Source: Paenibacillus pinihumi DSM 23905 = JCM 16419 (GTDB lineage Bacteria; Bacillota; Bacilli; Paenibacillales; Paenibacillaceae). From it: 64,000 nucleotides of DNA. Position numbers and translations under genes: made by a program. The stretch's first letter is position 1, and every line of letters begins with the position of its first letter. The notes beneath the pieces were generated by a model. It was given only the letters and a program-made list of their open reading frames with translations. It was not told the origin of the DNA and ran no database searches. This document shows, one piece after another, positions 15,373 to 22,770 of this stretch. The stretch is from assembly GCF_000422505.1 (NCBI RefSeq), contig NZ_KE383865.1:282726-346725 (forward strand). Direction: 5' to 3'.

Positions 15373-15516
15373 GTGAGGGTCATAGACAAGCCAACACTAG
15401 ATCTAGAAAAATACATTGATATGTTAAAAGCCCGCGGAATAGATACCGAGGACGTAGAACGAAAACTTCAAGTTATCTTTTCCAACGCTTTAAAGCAGCT
15501 TCCAAAAGTTCAATGA
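15373..15516 (+). CDS. Possible small protein after the 15331 promoter
   Basis: A frame of about 47 residues reads on from GTG 15373 (VIDKPTLDLEKYIDMLKARG). Transcription from the TATAAT at 15331-15336 excludes the TTG at 15325. The start is uncertain because GTG 15373 overlaps the only Shine-Dalgarno-like sequence, which points at an ATA codon at 15382. The 3' end overlaps the convergent CI-like gene by 44 nt. Confidence 0.4.
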   Translation: MRVIDKPTLDLEKYIDMLKARGIDTEDVERKLQVIFSNALKQLPKVQ

Positions 15517-15859
15517 CATCATTAGCTTCATCTTCACTCAGGGTATGGCCTTTGTAGCTTAACTTGAATTGATTCAATCTTTCGATAGGGATCTCCGCCA
15601 ACTCCGACTCTTCATGAGAATCGGGGTTGTTTTTGTTTTCTGGAGATAAATCAAAGTTGTTAACATCTGAAACGCCAATTAAATAGTCAACAGTAGTTTG
15701 CAGAATGACAGCCAGTTTACCCGCTATTTCCGTTGTAAGTCGCCGCTCTCCTTTCTCGATATCATAATAATATTGAGGTGTGATTCCAAGTTTCTTCGCT
15801 AATGCAATCCCGCTTAATTTATGCTCTTTCCTTAAATCCTTCAATCTATAGTTAATCAT
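15473..15859 (-). CDS. CI-like phage repressor (XRE family)
   Basis: The product has 128 residues. The HTH is at residues ~5-60 (SGIALAKKLGITPQYYYDIE, then TTVDYLIGVSD), with a charged linker and a C-terminal helical segment (SEDEANDVIELLEAALKRWK). There is no LexA-type peptidase domain, so it is a short repressor of the kind relieved by an antirepressor; a Bro-N/KilAC antirepressor is encoded at 16358. It is divergent from a Cro-like gene, with five operators between. On the minus strand TTGAAC, 17 bp, then TAATAT (15898-15926) gives a good promoter for it. Confidence 0.85.
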   Translation of the reverse strand: MINYRLKDLRKEHKLSGIALAKKLGITPQYYYDIEKGERRLTTEIAGKLAVILQTTVDYLIGVSDVNNFDLSPENKNNPDSHEESELAEIPIERLNQFKLSYKGHTLSEDEANDVIELLEAALKRWKR

Positions 15860-15879
15860 TGTTTTAGCTCCTTTTTATT

Positions 15880-16046
15880 CAGCATTATGCTGTATAAATA
15901 TTATCATTGAATGAAAAAATGTTCAACAAGCAAAATGCTGATAATTTGAGCAAATTTAAGCATAATGTTGTATTTTTGAGCATATACCTCTTTATATAAG
16001 CAAAATGCTTAAATTTGCTCGTTTACACATGTAAGCATAATGCTTA
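15880..16046. promoter_or_regulatory. Five CI/Cro operators in the lysogeny switch
   Basis: Consensus AGCA(T/A)AATGCT palindromes occur at 15880-15893, 15928-15941, 15958-15971 (one arm weaker), 15998-16011 and 16032-16046. The first covers the predicted start of the CI transcript and the second sits just upstream of its -35 box; the last lies 28 bp before the Cro-like start. This is the expected layout of a divergent repressor switch with O_L/O_R-like multiplicity. Confidence 0.85.
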
Positions 16047-16073
16047 TTATTGGGTCATGGAGGTGAACAACAC

Positions 16074-16298
16074 ATGAATTTCTCGGAAGCAGTCTTGATC
16101 GCAATGGAAGCAAGCAAATTGAAAAGGGCTGATTTGGCAAGGGCTACGGGCTATAGCTACCAGTACATTAGCGATTTATTGGCTGGGAAGCGAAGATGGC
16201 ACGAAGTAGTAATTAACAAGGTCTGTGCTGCGCTAGGAATTGAAATTACGTTTTCTTGTCAGTCAGAAACAGAACAAGAACCAATGTCCCAATCCTAA
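16074..16298 (+). CDS. Cro-like HTH protein
   Basis: The product has 74 residues from ATG 16074 (GGAGGTGAACAACAC). The HTH is RADLARATGYSYQYISDLLA. It is divergent from the CI-like repressor and is the first gene of the lytic-direction transcript, followed by the antirepressor. It would repress CI transcription through the shared operators. Confidence 0.82.
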   Translation: MNFSEAVLIAMEASKLKRADLARATGYSYQYISDLLAGKRRWHEVVINKVCAALGIEITFSCQSETEQEPMSQS

Positions 16299-16357
16299 CG
16301 GTTCGAGCACTTATAAGTATTAAGGGCCATTGGTCCAAATGAGAAGGAGGTAATCCT

Positions 16358-17227
16358 ATGAAGCTAATGACATTCGAAAATGTCCGTGGATACATCGACG
16401 ATAACGGCATGGCTCAATTAAATCTTGAAGATGTATCAAGAGGGCTTGGGTTCACACAAAGAGCTGCAAGCGGGAATGAAGTTATTAGGTGGGAACGAGT
16501 TAACAAATATTTATCTGAGTTTGGAAGCATCCCCACAAGTGGGGACGGCTTTATCCCAGAAAACATTTTTTACCGCTTAGCTATGAAAGCGAAAAACGCT
16601 GTTGCTGAAGCTTTTCAGGCAAAAGTAGCTGATGAAATTCTTCCTTCCATTCGCAAGCACGGCGGCTACCTTACACCTCAAAAGGTCGAGGAAGTCCTTA
16701 CTGACCCGGATACAATAATCCGGTTGGCGACTCAATTAAAGAATGAGAGGGAGACAAAGCAGCGGCTGCAGCAGCAGATTGCACTTGAACGACCGAAGGT
16801 AGTTTTCGCGGAAGCATTGGAAACATCACCTGATTCCATATTGATTGCGGATCTGGCTAAACTGCTCAAGCAAAACGGATTTAGCATCGGTGAGGTTCGG
16901 TTGTTCAAATGGATGCGGGAGCAAGGGTATCTCATCAAGAGCGGCAGCGAATACAATATGCCAACCCAACGCAGCATGGAACTTGGGATTATGGAGATTA
17001 AGGTAGGGCAGCGGGCGAGCGCTTCAGATGGTATTAAACAAACCAGGACCCCTAAAATCACCGGGAAAGGTTTAAGTTACTTTATCAATAAATTTAAAGA
17101 AGCCGCCGAGAAACTGGCGACTCCAGAGGGTCAAGCATATTTGCAAGAGCGAAAGCGTGCTGCTGAGGGGTTCGTCGGCATCTTGCGGGAAAAGTCAAAA
17201 CCATTTAACCCTTCGGTTCAGCGCTAA
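16358..17227 (+). CDS. Phage antirepressor (Bro-N-like N-terminus, KilAC C-terminus)
   Basis: The product has 289 residues. Residues ~1-110 look like a Bro-N type module (LNLEDVSRGLGFTQRAASGN, then MKAKNAVAEAFQAKVADEIL and RKHGGY). Residues ~150-260 match KilAC (LIADLAKLLKQNGFSIGEVR, LFKWMREQGYLIKSG). A coiled-coil linker separates them. Such proteins antagonise short CI-type repressors during induction. The gene follows cro; the ATG is preceded by GAAGGAGGTAATCCT. Confidence 0.88.
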   Translation: MKLMTFENVRGYIDDNGMAQLNLEDVSRGLGFTQRAASGNEVIRWERVNKYLSEFGSIPTSGDGFIPENIFYRLAMKAKNAVAEAFQAKVADEILPSIRKHGGYLTPQKVEEVLTDPDTIIRLATQLKNERETKQRLQQQIALERPKVVFAEALETSPDSILIADLAKLLKQNGFSIGEVRLFKWMREQGYLIKSGSEYNMPTQRSMELGIMEIKVGQRASASDGIKQTRTPKITGKGLSYFINKFKEAAEKLATPEGQAYLQERKRAAEGFVGILREKSKPFNPSVQR

Positions 17228-17483
17228 TCAAAAACCCTTGTTCTAATAGCCTTTTGATTAAGGCGACAGTAAATCGCTCGCTGTGATTTTTTAGCTCGGA
17301 ACTTACAGCATGTAGTTTGTCTTCTATTGTCGGATCGGGTTTGTTAACTCCTTCTTCTCCTATGCCAGTCATTATTTCGAAGTCGTTGTATTGATAAAGT
17401 GCTTTGGTTAATTCAGCGAAATAAACATCTTCCAGTTCATTGGATAAATCAAGTGCAATTTCTTCAATCGTTTTGCTGCTCAA
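17205..17483 (-). CDS. Hypothetical acidic protein, minus strand
   Basis: The product has 92 residues from TTG 17483 after GGAGGGAGTTAT. It is helical and acidic (SKTIEEIALDLSNELEDVYF). Its 3' end overlaps the antirepressor 3' end by 23 nt in convergent orientation. It lies beside the PemK-like toxin gene but transcribed away from it, and no antitoxin domain is visible. Confidence 0.5.
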   Translation of the reverse strand: MSSKTIEEIALDLSNELEDVYFAELTKALYQYNDFEIMTGIGEEGVNKPDPTIEDKLHAVSSELKNHSERFTVALIKRLLEQGFLISAEPKG

Positions 17484-17579
17484 ATAACTCCCTCCTCTAT
17501 AAATTAAATGGATAGTCTAGGCAACTACCATTTTAACAGAAGAACAGGAGTTTCAAATAGTAATGAGAGGTGATTACAA

Positions 17580-17957
17580 ATGAACATCAAACGCGGCGAC
17601 ATTTACTTTACAAACCTCGGCCCATATGACGGAAGCGAACAAGGCGGAGAGCGCCCAGTTCTGATCCTTCAAAACGATGTCGGGAATGAGCACTCGCCCA
17701 CAGTCATCATTGCCGCTATAACAGATATTTCTAAACGTTACATGCCTACGCATGTTGGATTCACAGCAGCGGAATCGGGATTAGAAAAGGATTCGTGGGT
17801 GCTGTTGGAGCAAATCAGAACGCTGGATAAACGGAAGCTTGAGGGCAAGGTTGGGAGACTTACTCCTAAACGAATGGAACTGGTTGATAAAGCGATGATG
17901 ATCAGCCTCGGACTTGTTCCGGCGCCAGCACCTAAAAGGAAGGGTGAATGTAAATGA
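17580..17957 (+). CDS. PemK/MazF-family toxin, orphan
   Basis: The product has 125 residues. The fold is typical: RGDIYFTNLGPYDGSEQGGE, RPVLILQNDVGN, TVIIAAITDI and SWVLLEQIRTLDKRKL. The GERPVLI motif and the Ser/Thr-containing SPTVI are conserved in MazF endoribonucleases, which cut mRNA at short motifs. A MazE-type antitoxin gene is not found on either side; the gene downstream overlaps by 4 nt and lacks an antitoxin fold. The toxin is only ten residues longer than usual because of a basic C-terminal tail (PAPKRKGECK). Confidence 0.85.
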   Translation: MNIKRGDIYFTNLGPYDGSEQGGERPVLILQNDVGNEHSPTVIIAAITDISKRYMPTHVGFTAAESGLEKDSWVLLEQIRTLDKRKLEGKVGRLTPKRMELVDKAMMISLGLVPAPAPKRKGECK

Positions 17958-18148
17958 ACTTATCCAAACTCTTAAACGCAAACGGCCTTACATCCGGTCC
18001 GGTATACGCAACAGGGATTATGAAAGGCTGGGAAGTAGCTCGGATGGTCGCCGATTTTAAGGCGCAGGAAACCATCCATTCCATGACGGATCGAATCTTA
18101 AAGGAGGGTTCAGATGGGGCTGATACAGCGTCTCAAGCGAGCTTGTAA
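17954..18148 (+). CDS. Small protein overlapping the PemK gene
   Basis: The product has 64 residues and starts in ATGA overlap with the toxin gene stop. Features are GPVYATGIMKGWEVARMVAD and a polar Ser/Asp/Ala-rich tail. It cannot be assigned to an antitoxin family by eye, but the coupling to the toxin makes it worth testing as an unrecognised partner. Confidence 0.5.
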   Translation: MNLSKLLNANGLTSGPVYATGIMKGWEVARMVADFKAQETIHSMTDRILKEGSDGADTASQASL

Positions 18149-18311
18149 GGCTTTATTCGGACGGCAGGATACTTTATCAATGAAACCTATCGAAATCGAC
18201 CTGGACCTTCTCAGGACGTTCAAAAGGCCTGCCGAAGACAATCGCTCTCTATCATACCGTAAGTCCATATCGCAGCGCCGCAGGTGGAGTTATTGGCGCG
18301 AAAATCGCTAG
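18114..18311 (+). CDS. Small basic protein
   Basis: The product has 65 residues, with 15 Arg/Lys, ending SQRRRWSYWRENR. The ATG at 18114 follows AAGGAGGGTTCAG inside the upstream gene, overlapping it by 35 nt in another frame. The basic tail suggests nucleic-acid contact. Family not recognised. Confidence 0.45.
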   Translation: MGLIQRLKRACKALFGRQDTLSMKPIEIDLDLLRTFKRPAEDNRSLSYRKSISQRRRWSYWRENR

Positions 18312-18355
18312 TCCTATTATTTTTTTGCCAAAATCACGAAAAGGAGGGGTTTCAC

Positions 18356-19003
18356 ATGGGTTTGCCGCTCGAATTCAAAGAGGAAAACATCGAAGAACAC
18401 TTCAAATTAGTCCACTTCACAATTAGGAAGTACTACAAAAACACGAAGCCCGGATCGGCTAAATACGACGACATGTTCCAGCAAGGGTGTATCGGACTTT
18501 TGAAAGCCATACGGAATTATGATTCCGGTATAGCGAAGTTTTCAACCTATGCAAGTCGCCTTATCCGTTGCGAGATTTCTGATTACTTACGCAGAGATAA
18601 CTTAGTCAAGTTTCCCAGGGACACAATTTTTCTTATCCGGAGAATCAAGAAGCAACAGTTGTCCGGCAGCGTCCAAGAAATCGCCGAAAAGACTCAAACC
18701 TCTCCGAATGCAGTAAGTGCTGCCCTGACCTATCTGGACACAAGTTATGTATCTATGGAAACTCCTCTATCCGTTGATGACTCACTGTCTTTTAAAGACA
18801 TGGTGGGTCAGGAGGATGATTATTCATCCCTTGCAACAAAGGAATTCATCTCGACATTGTCTGACCGTGATCGGCTGGTACTTGAGTGGCGAATGCAAGG
18901 GTTGAAGCAACGCCAAATCGCAAACGAAATAGGGGTCACACAGACTCAAATGCACCGGGTGCTTCACCGGATTGGGAATCTTTATTTAAAACATTACGCT
19001 TGA
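18356..19003 (+). CDS. Sigma-70 family RNA polymerase sigma factor, phage
   Basis: The product has 215 residues from ATG 18356 (AAGGAGGGGTTTCAC). Region 2 is clear: DDMFQQGCIGLLKAIRNYDS, then FSTYASRLIRCEISDYLRRD. A weak region 3 and a region 4 HTH follow (LKQRQIANEIGVTQTQMHRV). The layout resembles SigB/SigF-type factors, shortened. Its position before the recombination genes suggests an early-to-middle transcription switch for the phage. Confidence 0.85.
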   Translation: MGLPLEFKEENIEEHFKLVHFTIRKYYKNTKPGSAKYDDMFQQGCIGLLKAIRNYDSGIAKFSTYASRLIRCEISDYLRRDNLVKFPRDTIFLIRRIKKQQLSGSVQEIAEKTQTSPNAVSAALTYLDTSYVSMETPLSVDDSLSFKDMVGQEDDYSSLATKEFISTLSDRDRLVLEWRMQGLKQRQIANEIGVTQTQMHRVLHRIGNLYLKHYA

Positions 19004-19028
19004 AGATTGACATAAAGGAGGGTCGAAA

Positions 19029-19190
19029 GTGACTGGAATTACCAAAGAGTTGGTCGATGAGTGCGAGAATGACAACTGCCAATCTGAAATTGTGGAAGGT
19101 CAGGAAGTTTGGCGTAAAGGATTTGGTCTGTACTGTTCCGGGCGGTGTCTTGCTGAGAGTATGGGCGCTGTAACCATCACAATAAATTAA
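19029..19190 (+). CDS. Small cysteine-rich protein
   Basis: This is a 53-residue frame from GTG 19029, after AAAGGAGGGTCGAAA. Four cysteines form a possible zinc site (DECENDNCQSE and LYCSGRCLAE). It sits between the sigma factor and further small early genes. Not assigned to a family. Confidence 0.55.
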   Translation: MTGITKELVDECENDNCQSEIVEGQEVWRKGFGLYCSGRCLAESMGAVTITIN

Positions 19191-19207
19191 TCGATGAGGT
19201 GAATCGA

Positions 19208-19492
19208 ATGGATAGAAAAACTCTGGAGTACATGGAGATGCGATCACAAAGAGCAAGGGAAATCGTTGGTCAAATTGACTCTCTTCTGAAATCAATTGAT
19301 GCGGCTAAGAAAACTGTTTCCGTCGCTCTTTATAACAAATTGCCTACCGGCATTTTCGTTACTGACCCGGACCATAAAGGCGAGTTGCCTAATGACTTCT
19401 ATACAGAGCTTACCGCAATCATTATTAATGTCTACATTGACATGGTACTTAAGGAAATTCACCGGTTAGAGAAGGAATTCGCTGAACTTTAA
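19208..19492 (+). CDS. Hypothetical phage protein, helical
   Basis: The product has 94 residues from ATG 19208, after GAGGTGAATCGA. Helical segments flank a short central loop (VALYNKLPTGIFVTDPD). It is in the small-gene run leading to recT. Function unknown. Confidence 0.5.
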   Translation: MDRKTLEYMEMRSQRAREIVGQIDSLLKSIDAAKKTVSVALYNKLPTGIFVTDPDHKGELPNDFYTELTAIIINVYIDMVLKEIHRLEKEFAEL

Positions 19493-19504
19493 GGGGTGAG
19501 GGTT

Positions 19505-19684
19505 TTGGAACAAGCTTACCTATACAAATGCACGGATTGCGATAGTCAGGTGTTCTCAGTTTTCACAACATGGTTTGAGCCCCTTACAGTGGTTGGCCCG
19601 GCGTTCTGCCCTTGCTGCGGCTCAGATAAGCATGTGGAGTTTGTCGGCCCGCTGGTCGGGACAATAGAAAATTTGGAGGTGTAA
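19505..19684 (+). CDS. Small zinc-ribbon protein
   Basis: The product has 59 residues from TTG 19505, about nine bases after AAGGGG. Two CxxC pairs, YKCTDCDSQ and FCPCCGSDKH, form a zinc ribbon. It precedes recT by two bases and so is probably co-transcribed with it. Role unknown. Confidence 0.6.
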   Translation: MEQAYLYKCTDCDSQVFSVFTTWFEPLTVVGPAFCPCCGSDKHVEFVGPLVGTIENLEV

Positions 19685-19686
19685 CG

Positions 19687-20469
19687 ATGGCAGACGCTAA
19701 CAAACTGCTTGTCATCAATGAAAAACTGATCAAATTGATTGAATCTAAACAAGACGCAATGCCCAAAAGTTTCAATAAAACACGATTCATTCAGAACTGC
19801 ATGGCAGTACTCCAAGACACGGATGAAATCGACAAATGTGATGCAACTAGCGTTGCAAGGACGCTGTTGAAAGGTGCGTTCCTCGGGCTGGACTTCATGA
19901 ACAAAGAGTGCTACCCAATCATATACGGAGGTAAATGCACGTTCCAAACGGACTATAAAGGCGAGATTAAACTTGCTCAAAAGTATAGTGTTCGGCCAGT
20001 TTTGAACATTTACGCCGAACTGGTTCGCGAAGGGGATTTCTTCCTAAAAGAAGTTAAAGACGGGCAACGTACCATTCAACATAAGCCCCCAGAAGGGTTC
20101 AATGACGGAAAGGTAATCGGAGCATTCGCAATTGTCCTGTATAAAGACGGCGGAATGGACTGTGAATCCATGAGTGTAGCGGAAATTGAAACCACTAGAA
20201 AGAACTACTCCAAACAAGCAAACGGCCCTTCATGGACAAAGAGTCCCGGCGAAATGCAAAAAAAGACAGTGCTTCGTAGACTTTGCAAAACCATTCAACT
20301 CGACTTCGACACAATTGAAGCGAAAGAAGCCTTTGAAGATGGTGGGGACTTTGATTTTAAACAGGATCCAAAGCCGCAGCAACAGAGTCCTTTCGACAAG
20401 AACGCAACGGTGGTAGACGCCGAATACGAGGAGGTCGAAGAGGAGGATCAAAGTGAGTCGGCAACCTGA
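19687..20469 (+). CDS. recT: RecT-family single-strand annealing protein
   Basis: The product has 260 residues. Core RecT features are SVARTLLKGAFLGLDFMNKE, CYPIIYGGKCTFQTDYKG and KSPGEMQKKTVLRRLCKTI. It anneals complementary single strands in phage homologous recombination, using ends resected by an exonuclease. The last ~40 residues are Gln/Glu-rich and acidic (EEVEEEDQSES). The gene overlaps the downstream PDDEXK gene by 17 nt, the expected partner. Confidence 0.92.
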   Translation: MADANKLLVINEKLIKLIESKQDAMPKSFNKTRFIQNCMAVLQDTDEIDKCDATSVARTLLKGAFLGLDFMNKECYPIIYGGKCTFQTDYKGEIKLAQKYSVRPVLNIYAELVREGDFFLKEVKDGQRTIQHKPPEGFNDGKVIGAFAIVLYKDGGMDCESMSVAEIETTRKNYSKQANGPSWTKSPGEMQKKTVLRRLCKTIQLDFDTIEAKEAFEDGGDFDFKQDPKPQQQSPFDKNATVVDAEYEEVEEEDQSESAT

Positions 20470-21301
20470 GGTGTGTGAAATAATTCTTAATCGTGACAAC
20501 TACTTCTCGTTGGAAGCAAACAGGCACTATATGTCAGTTTCTCAGTTCAAAAGCTTTGTACCAGCTTATGGCGGGTGCGAGGCCCGAAGTGTAGCGGAAT
20601 TAGCCGGTGATTACACAAGACCCGACAAAGGGGCATTCAATGAGGGCCACTATATTCACGCGTGGAACTCAAATGAGTTGGCTGAATTCAAAGAGAACAA
20701 CCCAGACATCTACAGCAGCAGGGGCGACACGAAAGGTCAACTCAAGTCTAACTATAAGCATTTGAATAAGATGATAGAGGTATTGGAGGATGACCCACTT
20801 GTCATGCAAGTGTTGGCTGGACATAAAGAAGTCATCTTGACAGCCGAACTTTTCGGTATCCCTTGGAAGGTAATGTTGGATAGCTACCAGCCTGAAATCG
20901 GCGACACAGGAGCTTTTGCTGATCTTAAAGCCTTGAAAGATATGAAAAAGTCATATAGCGAACATCACCAAAACTATGTTCCCTTTTATCAGAAATATGG
21001 GTACGACCTCCAAATGGCTATCTACGCTGAAGTGGAACGGATAGTAAAGAAGCGTGAACACTGGATCATTCCCCACTTGGTGGTGGTAACCAAGCAAGAC
21101 CCGCCGGATCACGAAATTATTATGTTTGATTATGACATGATCATGAGCGAACTCCAATTTGTGAAAAATCACATTGAAAGAGTGGTTGCTGTTAAGACGG
21201 GGAGGGAAACTCCTCTAAGATGCGGTCACAACGATTGTGATTATTGCCGCTTAACTAAGAAGGCTGTCATCAAGCATTACAAAGAATTTGATGTCTATTA
21301 G
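20453..21301 (+). CDS. PD-(D/E)XK exonuclease-like protein (DUF3799 type)
   Basis: The product has 282 residues from GTG 20453 within the recT 3' end. The C-terminal half carries a PDDEXK-like core: LDSYQPEIGDTGAFADLKAL (Asp and the D..K pair), then GYDLQMAIYAEV and a closing zinc/Cys motif CGHNDCDYC. This is the RecE/RecB-like 'putative exodeoxyribonuclease 8' family found with RecT. It would resect 5' ends to make single strands for RecT. Confidence 0.82.
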   Translation: MSRQPEVCEIILNRDNYFSLEANRHYMSVSQFKSFVPAYGGCEARSVAELAGDYTRPDKGAFNEGHYIHAWNSNELAEFKENNPDIYSSRGDTKGQLKSNYKHLNKMIEVLEDDPLVMQVLAGHKEVILTAELFGIPWKVMLDSYQPEIGDTGAFADLKALKDMKKSYSEHHQNYVPFYQKYGYDLQMAIYAEVERIVKKREHWIIPHLVVVTKQDPPDHEIIMFDYDMIMSELQFVKNHIERVVAVKTGRETPLRCGHNDCDYCRLTKKAVIKHYKEFDVY

Positions 21302-21310
21302 GAGGTTTCT

Positions 21311-21712
21311 ATGATTAATCGTGTGATACTAATTGGCCGCTTAACACGCAAGCCCGAGTTGCGCTATACCAGTTCCGGATTGGCAACTACGCAATTCACA
21401 CTGGCTGTAGATCGGCCGACGAGCGGCGACAAAAAAGAAGCGGACTTCATTCCGGTTGTGACTTGGCGGAAGACAGCAGAAGCCTGCGCGAACTATCTGG
21501 ATAAAGGGCTGCTGGCAGCGGTAGAAGGGCGCATACAGGTTCGGAGCTATGACAACAACGAAGGGAAACGGGTCTATGTGACTGAGGTTGTGGCGGACAA
21601 CGTGCGCTTTCTGGAGAGGAAGGCAGGTGAAGGAAGGTCGTCCCAGGGTAATGACCCATTTCGTAATGAAGGCAAGCCGACGGACATCGGTGATGAAGAC
21701 CTTCCGTTCTAA
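21311..21712 (+). CDS. ssb: Single-stranded DNA-binding protein
   Basis: The product has 133 residues. An OB-fold starts MINRVILIGRLTRKPELRY and continues with FIPVVTWRKTAEACANYLDKG. The acidic tip IGDEDLPF at the C-terminus is the usual docking peptide for SSB partners. It is shorter than host SSB. A TAATG overlap couples it to the next gene. Confidence 0.93.
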   Translation: MINRVILIGRLTRKPELRYTSSGLATTQFTLAVDRPTSGDKKEADFIPVVTWRKTAEACANYLDKGLLAAVEGRIQVRSYDNNEGKRVYVTEVVADNVRFLERKAGEGRSSQGNDPFRNEGKPTDIGDEDLPF

Positions 21713-22047
21713 TGCCGATCGGGGATTTTAACCCGGCACCGAAGCCGCAGCACAAACGCGGTGCGAAGCTAACGCAAAAGCAAAAGGGCGATATTAGCAC
21801 CAGCGTAGACGCTGAACTGAAAGCCAGGTCAAATAATAAATGTGAGCTGAGGAAGCGTTGTAAGGGCGATAAGGCGGTACAGAGAGCACATATAACTGGA
21901 CGCAAGCAATTGGACCACAAGACGACCATAGATGACCTTTTCCACGTCTGCCTTGCATGTCATAAATGGTTGGACGAAACGGCCGAAGGGATAAGGTACA
22001 AACGCAAATTACGGGGCTTGCCCCCGAAAATAGGAGGCGTCAAATGA
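21712..22047 (+). CDS. Putative HNH-type nuclease
   Basis: The product has 111 residues and starts in the ssb stop codon. The C-terminal half has a Cys-rich HNH-like motif: CELRKRC, AHITGRKQLDHK and VCLACHKWLDE. Two CxxxxC/CxxC pairs would bind zinc and the His residues are in place, though the central Asn is not obvious. It may act in recombination or packaging-related cutting. Confidence 0.6.
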   Translation: MPIGDFNPAPKPQHKRGAKLTQKQKGDISTSVDAELKARSNNKCELRKRCKGDKAVQRAHITGRKQLDHKTTIDDLFHVCLACHKWLDETAEGIRYKRKLRGLPPKIGGVK

Positions 22048-22754
22048 AAATCAGAATTTTGCAAGCACATGGGGCAAAGAACTACCAAATGGTAGAACCG
22101 GGGATGGAGTTTGAGGCAAGAAGGCTTGCCGGAATCACTATGACGCCCGAGTACCAGATCACTGAACAAGGAAAATATGTAGGCTTGATTGTTCCTTACC
22201 CGAAGTGCGTGGAACTCCATGAAAAGCAAGGCTACACCGATGCCGAGTACAGAGCTGTTGTAGAGAATCGGAACACCATTGCTGCCCAGCTTGATAAGGC
22301 GCTTGAGGACTTAGGAGAGGCCGGGCGGGAAATCTTTGCTCTGAGGACGGAAAGAGAATCGTTGAAGGATCAACTGGAAGTTCTGGAAGTTGAGCTTAAG
22401 AAAGTTGAGCTTCCCGAAGCAATTGCCGAAGCAATCGATTCATTCAAAACTGATGGCAAGGATGTTGACGAAATAGTCTATTGGCTGACTCGTATATCAA
22501 AAGGTACTGCGTTGAGAGATACCACGCTCCTTCTAAGGCGGTATGCAGAAACTCACGGATTAAACTTAATAAAGGCTCTTATCAACGACTACACAGTCGC
22601 AGAAGAACCTACCACCGAAGATAAGATCCGGCAGCGCGTAGAGGAAATTATGAAGGATACGGGACCTTGGGATGACCCGGCAGAAGTAGCAGCTGAAGTA
22701 ACTCAGGCTGTTCGGGAGATTCTGGCGGAAGATCGGCAGCAAGAACAAAATTGA
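22044..22754 (+). CDS. Hypothetical early protein with coiled coil
   Basis: The product has 236 residues from ATG 22044 (GGAGGCGTCAA, overlapping the HNH gene by ATGA). The middle is a coiled coil (LDKALEDLGEAGREIFALRT, then KDQLEVLEVELKKVELPEAI). The LPEAIAEAIDSFK...WLTRI stretch resembles DUF1642-type phage proteins. The last ~40 residues are acidic. Function unknown. Confidence 0.55.
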   Translation: MKIRILQAHGAKNYQMVEPGMEFEARRLAGITMTPEYQITEQGKYVGLIVPYPKCVELHEKQGYTDAEYRAVVENRNTIAAQLDKALEDLGEAGREIFALRTERESLKDQLEVLEVELKKVELPEAIAEAIDSFKTDGKDVDEIVYWLTRISKGTALRDTTLLLRRYAETHGLNLIKALINDYTVAEEPTTEDKIRQRVEEIMKDTGPWDDPAEVAAEVTQAVREILAEDRQQEQN

Positions 22755-22770
22755 ACGTTGGTGAGGTGGA

